Part shown: in pieces, positions 54,890-64,000 of the stretch | Numbering within the stretch: the first letter of the stretch is position 1 | How the letters are laid out: every line of letters starts with the position of its first letter | Assembly (NCBI GenBank): GCA_034440575.1 | Contig: JAOTOL010001625.1 | Coordinates: forward strand, 1,292,501-1,356,500 | DNA: 64,000 bases | Direction of reading: 5' to 3' | Source: Imbricaverruca yamaguchii | Lineage: Eukaryota; Arthropoda; Thecostraca; Neoverrucidae | Notes under the pieces: model-generated | Told to the model about the DNA's origin: nothing | What the model saw: the letters and a program-made list of their open reading frames with translations, nothing else | The model's database searches: none | Position numbers and translations under genes: made by a program

Positions 54890-55300
54890 AAGTTATTATA
54901 TACATTGTATAACATTATATCATTAGTACATTTACTGACAAGTACATCGAGGCAGCATGTGGTTAATTATGTACCGCACGGAAGTGAGGAAATCACCTGG
55001 CCGAACGGCAAGGGGCATAGCAATTTGGAAGACTAGCGACTAGCACATTTATGAGTAGGCGTCGAACACATGGTGGTACGACGGTGAACGGCACGGGTCC
55101 GGCCTCGTGCGATCCACTTCAACAAGTACCTCAGCTGTGCAAGCTGATATACTTCCAAATGCGATGCGATCGGGAAAACCCGACTAAGATATTGCTCTCG
55201 TAAAAGCGCTTCTGACATACCTAAACATCCGAAAAGTTGGACAATATTCTCATAAACATAAGGGCGGACGAGGCAAATGAAGTAAGGCAGAGGAGCATCA
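54890..55300. other. No gene recognised
   Basis: AT-richer unique sequence. Confidence 0.5.
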
Positions 55301-55304
55301 TCAC

Positions 55305-55560
55305 CGGGGCGAACACCGACCGACAGGTGGCGAGGACTAAGAACACCGACCGACAGGTGGCGAGGACTCGCACAACACCGACCGACAGGTGGCGAGGACT
55401 CGCACAACGCCGACCGACAGGTGGCGAGGACTCACAGAACACTGACCGACAGGTGGCGAGGACTCACACAACACCGACCGACAGGTGGCGAGGACTCACA
55501 CAACACCGACCGACAGGTGGCGAGGACCCACACAACACCGACCGACAGTTGGCGAGGACC
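55305..55560. repeat. Minisatellite, 32-bp unit, about 8 copies
   Basis: The unit contains accgaccgacaggtggcgag followed by gactcacacaac. Confidence 0.95.
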
Positions 55561-56284
55561 ACAGACTACAGAATGCCTCCGCTGTGAAACTGTTGACCAC
55601 AGAATGTCTTCACGGTGAAATACTGGACGGGGGGGGGTGTCGAAGCCAGCTAACTGGACCGGTCCACACGGCCGCCCTGGAGCCGGTGTCGGCACGCCCA
55701 GGACCGTGCGACGGGGGCGAGCCCGGCGGCTGCCGATCTGTACACTCGAGACAGTGATGGATGGAGACCACGGGGTACGGCAAATGGTGGCGGGGGCTGT
55801 GTGGTAGCCTCAAAACGACGTCGTGGAGCGGAGGAAGTCGGAAGTGTAGCCGGGTTGGAGGGTGTTCTACACGGCGAAGGTCGGATGGCACGAGGTCAGT
55901 GGACTAAGATTCATGGTGAGATTGGTGCCCGTGTCAGCCGGAGATTGGTGCCCATGTCATCCCATGTTCAATGCTGACCATCAGATCTCGTTTCGACCAT
56001 TAGACTTCGTCGACGATTTTGCCATCTGGTGCAGCACAGCTGGGCTCTAGGCCATGTCGATACGCTTCCGACCGGACGTGAACTGAACTGTGAACTGACT
56101 TGAAAGACAGCCGGAGAGTAGGCAGGGCATTGTCATGCCGTTTGATCGGTAGACGGATGGATGTTGTGATTCGGGAGGGGGTCTTATTCGTGGGCGTTGT
56201 GTGGGGTAGCGTACGTAGGCCAGCAATTTATGGTGGGTAAGTGGAGTGTTGGTGTTCGCGTGCTGTGTGGTACACTGGCGGACG
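55561..56284. other. No gene recognised
   Basis: Unique sequence without motif-bearing ORFs. Confidence 0.5.
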
Positions 56285-56665
56285 ACACCGACAGTGGTGT
56301 ATGGAGGGTGCGGGGTCTGACGGGTGTATGGAGGGTGCAGGGTCCGACGCGTGTATGGATGGTGCTGGGTCCGACGGGTGTACGGAGGGTACGGGGTCCG
56401 ACGGGTGTACGGAGGGTGTGGGGTCCGACGGGTGTACGGAGGGTGCGGGGTCCGACGGGTGTACGGAGGGTGCGGGGTCCGACGGGTGTACGGAGGGTGC
56501 AGGGTCCGACGCGTGTATGGATGGTGCTGGGTCCGACGGGTGTATGGAGGGTGCGGGGTCCGACGGGTGTACGGAGGGTGCGGGGTCCGACAGTGGTGTA
56601 TGGAGGGTGCGGGGTCTGACGGGTGTACGGAGGGTGTGGGGTCCGACGGGTGTACCGGCGGATGG
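56285..56665. repeat. Minisatellite, 27-bp unit, about 14 copies
   Basis: The unit contains gtccgacgggtgtacggagg followed by gtgcggg. The 3n unit gives ORFs in several frames. Confidence 0.95.
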
Positions 56666-57139
56666 ACGTCGCATGACCAGATCGTGGTCGGCTGGTCGGC
56701 TGGTCGGCTGCCCGGGCCGGAACTGATCAACAATGGCCACCTCCGCCGCCCCAGCGTCAGACAGTCCCGCCGTCCGAAACTGAAGAAGGCCGACTCACAA
56801 AGAGCAGAGGCGCGTGACGCTGCATGCGTCCCGGCGCACAGAGTCTGCGCCGCACAATGGACCGTTGTTGTCCGATCACGTGTGACGGGCCCCTGCACAA
56901 TCCCACCCGAAGTCCGTCGACTCCAGCCGCGCGCAAAACATCCCATCCGTCAGAGCCACGCCCGCCAGTGTTTGGCGCCCTCGACCGGGCAGAGTTTCGG
57001 TCCGTTGCGAACGTGGACGGCGAACAAACAGACTGGCGGGCGACGCGTGCAGTCCTCTTCACAACAGCCGCACGGCGTGACCGGCGACCGGCCGACCGCC
57101 GACTATTACCTGACACCACCACCTGGCACCCGGCCATTA
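56666..57139. other. No gene recognised
   Basis: Unique GC-rich sequence. Confidence 0.5.
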
Positions 57140-57892
57140 CCTGTCCCGCAGGCCCGACGGTGATCCCCTGCACGTCTGACCCTCGACTCCCCATCAGCTG
57201 ACCTCTGTGCCCGGCCATTACCTGTCTCGCAGGCCCGACGGTGATCCTCTGCACGTCTGACCCTCGACTCCTCATCATCTGACCTCTGTGCCCGGCCATT
57301 ACCTGTCTCGCAGGCCCGACGGTGATCCTCTGCACGTCTGACCCTCGACTCCTCATCATCTGACCTCTGTGCCCGGCCATTACCTGTCTCGCAGGCCCGA
57401 CGGTGATCCTCTGCACGTCTGACCCTCGACTCCCCATCAGCTGACATCTATGCCCGGCCATTACCTGTCTCGCAGGCCCGACGGTGATCCTCTGCACGTC
57501 TGACCTCGACTCCTCATCATCTGACCTCTGTGCCCGGCCATTACCTGTCTCGCAGGCCCGACGGTGATCCTCTGCACGTCTGACCCTCGACTCCTCATCA
57601 TCTGACCTCTGTGCCCGGCCATTACCTGTCTCGCAGGCGATCCTCTGCACGTCTGACCCTCGACTCCCCATTAGCTGACATCTATGCCCGGCCATTACCT
57701 GTCTCGCAGGCCCGACGGTGATCCTCTGCACGTCTGACCCTCGACTCCCCATCAGCTGACCTCTGTGCCCGGCCATTACCTGTCTCGCAGGCCCGACGGT
57801 GATCCTCTGCACGTCTGACCCTCGACTCCCCATCAGCTGACATCTGTGCCCGGCCATTACCTGTCTCGCAGGCCCGACGGTGATCCTCTGCA
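57140..57892. repeat. Minisatellite, about 81-bp unit, about 9 copies, spanning the donor of the adjacent open exon
   Basis: The unit contains cggccattacctgtctcgca then ggcccgacggtgatcctctg. The last unit merges with the exon end at 57861-57892. On the minus strand every unit carries the exon-like cagaggatcaccgtcgggcc, then gcgagacag|gtaatgg, meaning exon tail plus donor. Confidence 0.9.
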
Positions 57893-58682
57893 TGAGCGTG
57901 TTGAGCCGATGCGAGGCCTGCACCTCCTGCGGTGGGGCGTCCCATCGGCCCGGCCGTCGGAGGGCATCCCTCCCTACGGCCACGCGCCGGCCGGTCGTGC
58001 CGTGCGCACAGTCCAGCCGCCGCTGCTGCTCGTCACCCCTCCGCCGACCGAGCGTGCCGCCGACGGCCACGGTGGTGCCGACGCCGGCGGCGGACGGCCA
58101 CGGCTGGGCCGGCCGTCGGTGTCGACGGCCGCTGGCCAGCCGCGACGGCGTGATCTTGGCGCGGCTGGCGTCGCGTCGGTACGGGCTCGAGTTGTGCCGC
58201 TGACTGCCGGCCAGACTGCTGTAGCCGCTGTCGGGCCGCAGCGGCTCGTCGCAGGCGGCCGGCCGGCGCCGCTCGGTACGACACTGGCCTGCCGACGCGT
58301 CCGCACCGTCGTACAGGCTGACCAGGTGCGCCACGTGCCGGCCGGGCGCTCGTGCAGCCGGCGACGGCTGCTGGGCAGCGCGCCGCTGCTGCAGCCGGGC
58401 CCGCGCCGAGGCGCAGTCCTTGCCGCGACTCCTGCGAGCCATCAGCGTGTTGACAAACTGGTGGTGGTAGTCGAGCGCCTTGCCCTGCAGCCGCCTCACC
58501 ATGGCCTGCAGCCGACCTCCCGTGGAGGCAGCCGCCGCCGACCGGCTGGCCGGCGGACGCACATAGCGCGGCTCGTTGAACGCTATCTGAAGCACAGCGC
58601 CGCGCCCGTCCTCCTCGTCATCGGAGCTGTCCGACGAGCTGGCGCCGGCAGCGGGCCAGTCGCGCCGAGCCTGGTACGTGCC
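57861..58682 (-). CDS. Candidate coding exon of unknown identity
   Basis: This is an 822-bp open stretch of 274 codons, phase 0 at both ends, between a plausible acceptor (cgccgtgcag) and the donor GTAATG. The product is basic and low-complexity. It has an acidic patch SSSDSSDDEEDG near the start, then AVLQIAFNEPRYVRPP, LQAMVRRLQGKALDYHHQFV and DSGYSSLAGSQRHNSSPYRR. No known domain is recognised, including the HR1 and C2 domains of PKN. Strand and phase would allow splicing to the 39781 exon across 18 kb, so it might be a PKN exon, but it may equally be a separate gene or chance: GC-rich DNA lacks stops, and the plus strand is also open here. Confidence 0.4.
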
Positions 58683-59399
58683 CTGCACGGCGTACAGCAT
58701 GGCCACCGTCACCGCACCATGCCGCCGTCACCGGCACCTCTTGCCGACACGCAGACGCGCTCCCGACCTCCAGAGGGGCAGCGCGTCGACTGAGCCGCCT
58801 CGCCTCCCACCGGCAGGGGCGACCGTCGGCGACGGTGGCGCCGCCGCGCGGCCGTCGGCTGAACCAACCACTCGTTGTGGCGACGCGACAGGAGCCCGAC
58901 AGGGACCAGAGCAAGACGAGAGGCGGTGCGGCGGAGACAGAAGAGACACTGGCCACATTCGCTGTCCACCGAGCGAGCCATCAAACGAGGGATGAGACAC
59001 AGCCCACGAGTGGACACGGACCGGAGGGCAGCGCTACTCGGCCAGACATTCACCGCCCGACCAGACCCACAATTCACACAAACAGGCCGGACATAAATCG
59101 GTTCGGCAGCGCATCTGATATCACCCGTAACGCGGTCCAGTCTTGAGGGAGAGTATCGACCAATTCCGACACGCTAGGTGTTCTGGTACCTGACCTGGTA
59201 CCGGCACCGACCACACAAGGCCACCCCGTGTCGGGTCAGCATAGAATGTCACACACGCCTCTCTTCCTCTGTCTCTCCTCCGCTCTCTTCCGGCGGTGCT
59301 TTGAGAACGCCGGCACAGCTCCCGCTGGCCGGTACCGGGGCACACGACACCGGACCGTCACCACTCCCGAACACAGTCACACAACCGGTCATTGGACAC
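58683..59399. other. No gene recognised
   Basis: Unique sequence upstream of the candidate exon. No promoter elements could be assigned. Confidence 0.45.
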
Positions 59400-59452
59400 A
59401 CACACGCACACGCACACGCACACGTACACGTACACACACACACACAAGTCGC
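59396..59452. repeat. CA-rich microsatellite
   Basis: Alternating cacacgcacacgcacac and tacacacacacacac. Confidence 0.9.
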
Positions 59453-59474
59453 ATGCGATTTCCCGCTGTGGACA

Positions 59475-59690
59475 TGTATCAGCCAATCAGCTCACGCGGT
59501 ACCTCCCGCAGAGGACATATGTCAGCCAATCAGCTGGCGTGGTATGTCTCGCCCAGGATGTAGATCAGCCAATCAGCTCACGCGGTACCTCCCACAGAGG
59601 ACATAGATCAGCCAATCGGCTGCCGTGGACATGTCGCCCAGGATATGGATCAGCCAATCAGCCGACACGGCACGTCCCGCCGAGGGCTCA
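59475..59690. repeat. Minisatellite, about 55-60-bp unit, about 4 copies
   Basis: Units share atcagccaatcagctcacgc and ggtacctcccgcagaggaca. Confidence 0.88.
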
Positions 59691-60703
59691 CCACCACCAC
59701 TGGTGGAGTCCAAACGTCACATGTCCCACTCCTGAGGAGCTGGCGCTTCTCCCCGTTCCGACACGGCGGCAGTCCTGAGAACGCGGAGCTGGACACCGAG
59801 TTGAAACAGTGCAGCACTCGCAGAAGGGTGCACACAGTGCACACGTGAGCAGCGACGACGGTGCACCCGCACGGCCGGCGCGGATGCCAGGCCGGCGGTC
59901 GCCCACGCGCCCAGTCCAGACCACGTGCGGCGTGGGGCGGCCCCGGCCGATTGTGGAAGGAGGCAAACTGTTGCGAGCAGCTAGCTGTGCAATGTAAGCG
60001 AATGGCGAAATCAGCTAAAATGTGGCATGCCTTTGAACAGAAAGTGGTCGGATTCCGCAAATCTCATAGCAACCCAATATGCATAGCCTACATAGTACCA
60101 TGGCATATGGCATGCACATATAGCATGACCTTGAACAAAAAAGGAATATGGAACACCCTCGACCGCGACTCCAAATCCGTGGCGTCGCAATCCCCAGCCA
60201 CCGTTTCCAGAGAACACCAACTGTGTCGCCTGAATGACGACGCATTGTCGCCAGCGCCAGCTACCGAACAAAAGGATATCTGTCGCGGACATCACAACTG
60301 TCCCAACCCACCCACTGGAGCGGCAATGTGCCAACGTTTGGCGAGCCGCTCTACCACGCCGTCTCTTCCTTTCAACGTTTATACAGGTGATGGTGCTACT
60401 GGAAGCATTGTAGGAGGGGTATGGGACGTCCTGTCACGTTCCGGCCATGCGTACACTACACAGGTTTCAGTGTCGGCTACCCGCCCTGATACAACCATAA
60501 TCAGAAAACGTGTCAGTAAGGGTGGCTCGTGCCGTGCGCACGCGACACGTGTTCTCTGGCAACTTCCTTGCGGGCACCGGCAGTGACGACACACCGAACA
60601 CGAAACTAGTCGCTAGATAGCACGCAGAGACACGCAAACAAGCCCCAATACCACCGCGAAGTGGATGCAGGCGGCGACGCGGTGACACACCCTCCAGGAT
60701 GGC
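59691..60703. other. No gene recognised
   Basis: The 241-codon plus-strand ORF at 59861-60586 shows no motif and is not supported. Confidence 0.5.
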
Positions 60704-60707
60704 ATAT

Positions 60708-61332
60708 GGGTCATTCCACGTCAGATCGCACAAGAAATTTCCCGACCCCCTCCGATTTTGATGAAAATTGGGACACCTGTAGTACCAAGTAAAAGAACAC
60801 ATCACGCCAACTTTTATCCCAGAGTGACCTCTGGGGTCAGATCTAGAGGTCATCCTAGGTCACGATTTTTTACCGACTTGACATCAATAAATTCCAAAAT
60901 ATCTCATGTGTTATTTAACTTAGCGGAATGAAATTGGTGTCAAAGTGCGCAGAAGCCCTGGGCCATTCAGAAATATGGCAAAAGTTGCACGTGACCTCTC
61001 CGTGACCTTTGACCTAGCCAGGTCAAAGTATACAAATATATTTTTATATATGTTTGCCTGCCCCTAATTCGACGAAACGGTGCTATATTAATGGTCGTGA
61101 TATTATCTAAGAACCTGCAAAAAAGAAAGGCGGAGACTTGAAAACTTTTTGAGATATCGGCCTTTGAGTATTGTCATAGGACCAAATGCATGCATGCCCC
61201 GAGGCTATTTACCATATTATCGATGATAACTCTGGAAACCTTCGTCCGATTATCGTCAAATTCGTTGCGCAAGTCATCGGTGGCAAACTGAACTATTTTC
61301 AAGATTTTCAGGTTGACATGACCTCACATGAA
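60708..61332 (+). repeat. Left terminal inverted repeat of the transposon
   Basis: It pairs with 62624-63260. Matching landmarks include accccctccgatttt, cctgcccctaattcg, ggcctttgagtattgtcata and atcatcgatgataactct-type blocks. A perfect AGGTCA-A-AGGTCA direct repeat lies on the minus strand at 61003-61015. Confidence 0.92.
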
Positions 61333-61504
61333 CTAACATGACCTTGGGAAGTTTGTATTGCCTAAATACATGCAATATTGCAACTTACGTGAATATTCAT
61401 GGCCATGATATGATTCATGATAACCGAGAAATCGATAACATTGAGTACCGAAAGTGAACTAATACTGATAGGTCCACCTTAGAGGTGGTTACGCAAACTT
61501 CTGA

Positions 61505-61981
61505 AGAATTTGTGCGATCATTTTGCGCCTGGAAGCAGAATTAGGCCAGCGCCCCAAGAAGATATTTTATTTTTCAGATGGGGCTGCCTCGCAATACAAA
61601 AATTGTAAGAATTTCCTAAATTTGGCAGAGCATTCCGTCGACTTTGGAATAGACGCCGAGTGGCATTTCTTCGCAACCGCTCACGGAAAGGGACCGTGTG
61701 ATGGCATTGGTGGGACGTTGAAAAGGTTAGCTAAAAAGGGAAGTCTGCAAGGAACTCTGATTGAGATCCCGGACCAGTTTTATCAGTTTGTAAAAAACCA
61801 TGCCACCGGCACGTGCGTGGAGTATTTTCCCAAAACCGAGTGGGTCAAAGAAACCAAAGCGTTGAATGCCAGATTCGCAGCTGCTCGCACAATACCGGGA
61901 ACAAGGAATGTCCATCGTGTTACTCCGTCTCCACGTAATGGTATGGTGGTTGTGAGATGGTTTTCCGGCAGCGAGACGTGA
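61505..61981 (+). pseudogene. Transposase-like ORF fragment with SDG and HGKGPCDGIGG motifs
   Basis: An open frame of about 158 codons from the preceding stop (61502) to TGA at 61979-61981, without a convincing ATG start. It contains FYFSDGAASQYKN near residue 20, DAEWHFFATAHGKGPCDGIG near residues 55-75 and GTLKRLAKKG just after. I have the impression that similar blocks occur in multicopy unclassified proteins of arthropods and cnidarians. Its place between long TIRs suggests it is the C-terminal part of the element's own transposase. The spaced Asp, His and Asp residues could be part of an RNase H-like catalytic core, but this is inference. A short downstream ORF (62015-62275) shows no conserved motif. 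Confidence 0.7.
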
Positions 61982-62623
61982 GGTACGTGTGGCGAAAAAG
62001 GTTGGTAGTTCTTCGTGAATATACGGTACTGCTGTTCAACTTGTTTTATGGTCGCGGCTATTTGCATATCAGAAACATTTACTGGCCCTCCCGATAAAAT
62101 GTTAGTACGAAACGCACGCGAGCTGAAACAATATATTCAGGCTATAAAAACCGAGGAAACATATTTTTTTGCGAACAACTTTTGCCAAAATAAAGATAGA
62201 AATATAATTTTGTTACAATTCTATTTTCCTCGTCAGGCCGCGTTGATTGATGTATCACATGACTTAGCTAGCTGAACATTTGATCCTGACCCCAGTTTAC
62301 CTCCAGGTCACCCTAAACCGAGGTCAAGTGATGACCTAGCTTGATCATATTATACATCATGATTAACCAGAGGATCTCGATGGCATTACAATTATTTCTC
62401 TATCTTGATTCTATATAAAGTTATCGACGAAAGTGTGACATGACCTCATAGTGACCTCACGTGACCTTGCAGAGGACACTTGTTCAAAATAAAACTTGGC
62501 TCGTTTGGAGTAGCCTAACCTAAAACTAGGTAATATAGCCTGTACGAGCCAAATTCAGCATTTTTTGTTCAGGAAAATATTTTTGTTTCCCTGTTGGCTT
62601 GTAATGGATAGATCACTGCTAGG

Positions 62624-63260
62624 TCTTGTGAGGTCAGGTCAACTTGAAAATCTGGAAAATAGTTCAGCTTGCCACCGATGATTTGCCCACCAAATTTGAC
62701 GATAATCGGACCAAGGAAACCAGAGTTATCATCGATGATATGGTAAATAGCATCGGGGCATGCTTCGATTTGGTCCTATGACAATACCTACTCAAAGGCC
62801 GATATCTCAAAAAGTTTTAGAGTCTCCGCCTTTCTTTTTTGCACGTTCTTAGATAATATCAGGACTATTCATTCAGCCACGTTTAGTCGAATTAGGGGCA
62901 GGCAAACATATAGAAAAATGCATTTTTATACTTTGACCTCGTTAGGTCAAGGGTCATGGAGAGGTCACGTGCAACTTTTGCCATATTTAGGAATGGCCAA
63001 GGGTTTCTGCGCACTTTAACACCAATGTCGTTCCGCTAAGTTAATTAACATCTAATATATATGCATTTGATTGTTGTCAAGTCGGTAAAAGTAGGCGACC
63101 TAGGATGACCTCTAAATCTGACCCCAGAGGTCACCCAGAGCTGAAAGTTGGCGTGTGAGGTTCGTTCACTTGGCACTACAGGTGTATCAATTTTCATAAA
63201 AATCGGAGGGGGTCGGGTTCAAAATAGCCAATTCTTGTACGATTTGACGTGGAATGCCCC
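62624..63260 (-). repeat. Right terminal inverted repeat of the transposon
   Basis: Reverse complement of the left TIR, with the outer end ccccattccacgtc-like on the minus strand. It retains an AGGTCA-A-GGGTCA direct repeat at 62944-62956, in the position mirroring that of the left TIR. Confidence 0.92.
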
Positions 63261-63264
63261 ATAT

Positions 63265-64000
63265 CAAACAGTCAATCCAATGATTGTTTCCATCATCAGG
63301 CGGCCCAGGTTTCATCATCAGCAACGTTCCACACCGAGTGAAGTTTGCGCATATACCGGCACCCACATCGGCAGCCTTACAGATACGTCACAGATATTTA
63401 CCAGCCAAACCGCGACGTGCTGCTGATCGCACAGCCGAAACGGGAAGCTTGGCCTGGTGCTTCACGCCGGGGACGGCCCCGTCTGACCGATCACCTGACA
63501 CCAGGCGGCGCCTGCGGCTGTGGCTGAGCCCCGGGTCGGCGGCCACTTCGTCAGACCCCCGGCAGCGGGCGGGCGGCGGCGACACATGGTGACGGACGAT
63601 GGGTTCCGGCCACCCCGGACCGTCGGCGGCCAACACCCCCACCGCTGTACTGGACCGAGACTACGTCGTCGCATCGCTTCAGGGCGCAATGGACTTTGTT
63701 AACAGGACCATGCGCCAACGTTCGCACCAAAACGCCCCGAGACCAGGCTGCACAGAGCAGGCCCGTGGCGAACACGTGGATGATTGAGAACAGATATGCC
63801 AATATCGGTGCATGAGGAATGGTGGGACGGAGGCACTTGCTGTCAAACCCACCTCACCGGACCTTTCCATTTTCGGGGAGAAGCACGGAGAAGGTGGACA
63901 TTGGGAAGGTCAGATGGTCCCCCCCTCCGGGCGTCTCAATTTCCAGTAGTATCGACGGATCTCCAGTCGCCTCCATCGCCCTACACTCCCATCCACCGGA
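63265..64000. other. No gene recognised
   Basis: Unique sequence to the window end. ORFs on both strands are short and carry no motif. Confidence 0.5.

Larger units (their letters stand above)
60704..63264 (+). mobile_element. DNA transposon with TIRs of about 0.63 kb and a relic transposase-like gene
   Basis: The element spans 60708-63260 (2553 bp). Left TIR about 60708-61332 and right TIR about 62624-63260 are diverged reverse complements along their length, with termini GGGTCATTCCACGTCA and GGGGCATTCCACGTCA. The flanking atat on both sides (60704-60707, 63261-63264) could be a 4-bp target-site duplication, or AT. The interior has one conserved ORF (see 61505) and is too short for a full transposase, so the copy is probably inactive. 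The superfamily is not assigned. The element is packed with TGACCT/AGGTCA words. Confidence 0.88.

Noticed and set aside
57846..58793. 315-codon plus-strand ORF opposite the candidate exon
   Set aside because: GC-rich DNA is open on both strands. Only the minus frame has splice sites in phase and sits on the same strand as PKN.
59861..60586. 241-codon plus-strand ORF
   Set aside because: No motif, no splice or start context, and mixed composition. It is probably chance.

Overview
This is eukaryotic nuclear DNA, most likely from an arthropod. A crustacean such as a barnacle would fit, but the species is not proven. The evidence is a spliced kinase gene with canonical GT/AG introns, decayed non-LTR retrotransposon and pogo-type transposase sequence, tRNA-derived SINEs, and dozens of minisatellites. 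No bacterial operons, rRNA genes or CRISPR arrays are seen.

The only gene identified with confidence is the 3' half of a protein kinase N (PKN/PRK) gene on the minus strand. Six exons join in frame: 34795-34643, 31805-31626, 29695-29544, 24880-24553, 23818-23678 and 21374-21231. They give the complete catalytic domain and AGC-kinase tail, 365 residues, ending in ADWC and a stop codon. A probable linker exon lies at 39781-39599. A further open exon of unknown identity lies at 58682-57861. The HR1 and C2-like domains expected at the PKN N-terminus are not in the window. The 3' UTR runs down to a candidate poly(A) signal near 20705.

Layout. 1-20 kb: a 2.4-kb 25-bp minisatellite, RT fragments (about 3.0 kb and 7.0-8.4 kb), a pogo-like transposase relic (12.1-13.3 kb), several minisatellites and SINEs. 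20.7-40 kb: the PKN exons, with introns almost filled by GC-rich minisatellites. 40-60 kb: mostly minisatellites (including a 22-bp unit of about 86 copies and a 0.67-kb CAG/CGG tract), a 236-bp near-perfect palindrome and the unidentified exon. 60.7-63.3 kb: a 2.55-kb DNA transposon with TIRs of about 0.63 kb and a relic transposase-like ORF. 63.3-64 kb: nothing recognised.

The most unusual pattern is that minisatellites or duplications next to the exons repeatedly include the exon/intron junction itself: the last or first few exon bases, the splice site and some intron. This is seen at six of the splice junctions examined. A separate 30-bp array in the largest kinase-domain intron repeats a near-consensus 5' splice site more than 60 times on the transcribed strand. 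Tandem duplication starting at splice sites may have expanded these introns. Many very long ORFs in the window are artefacts of stop-free repeat units.
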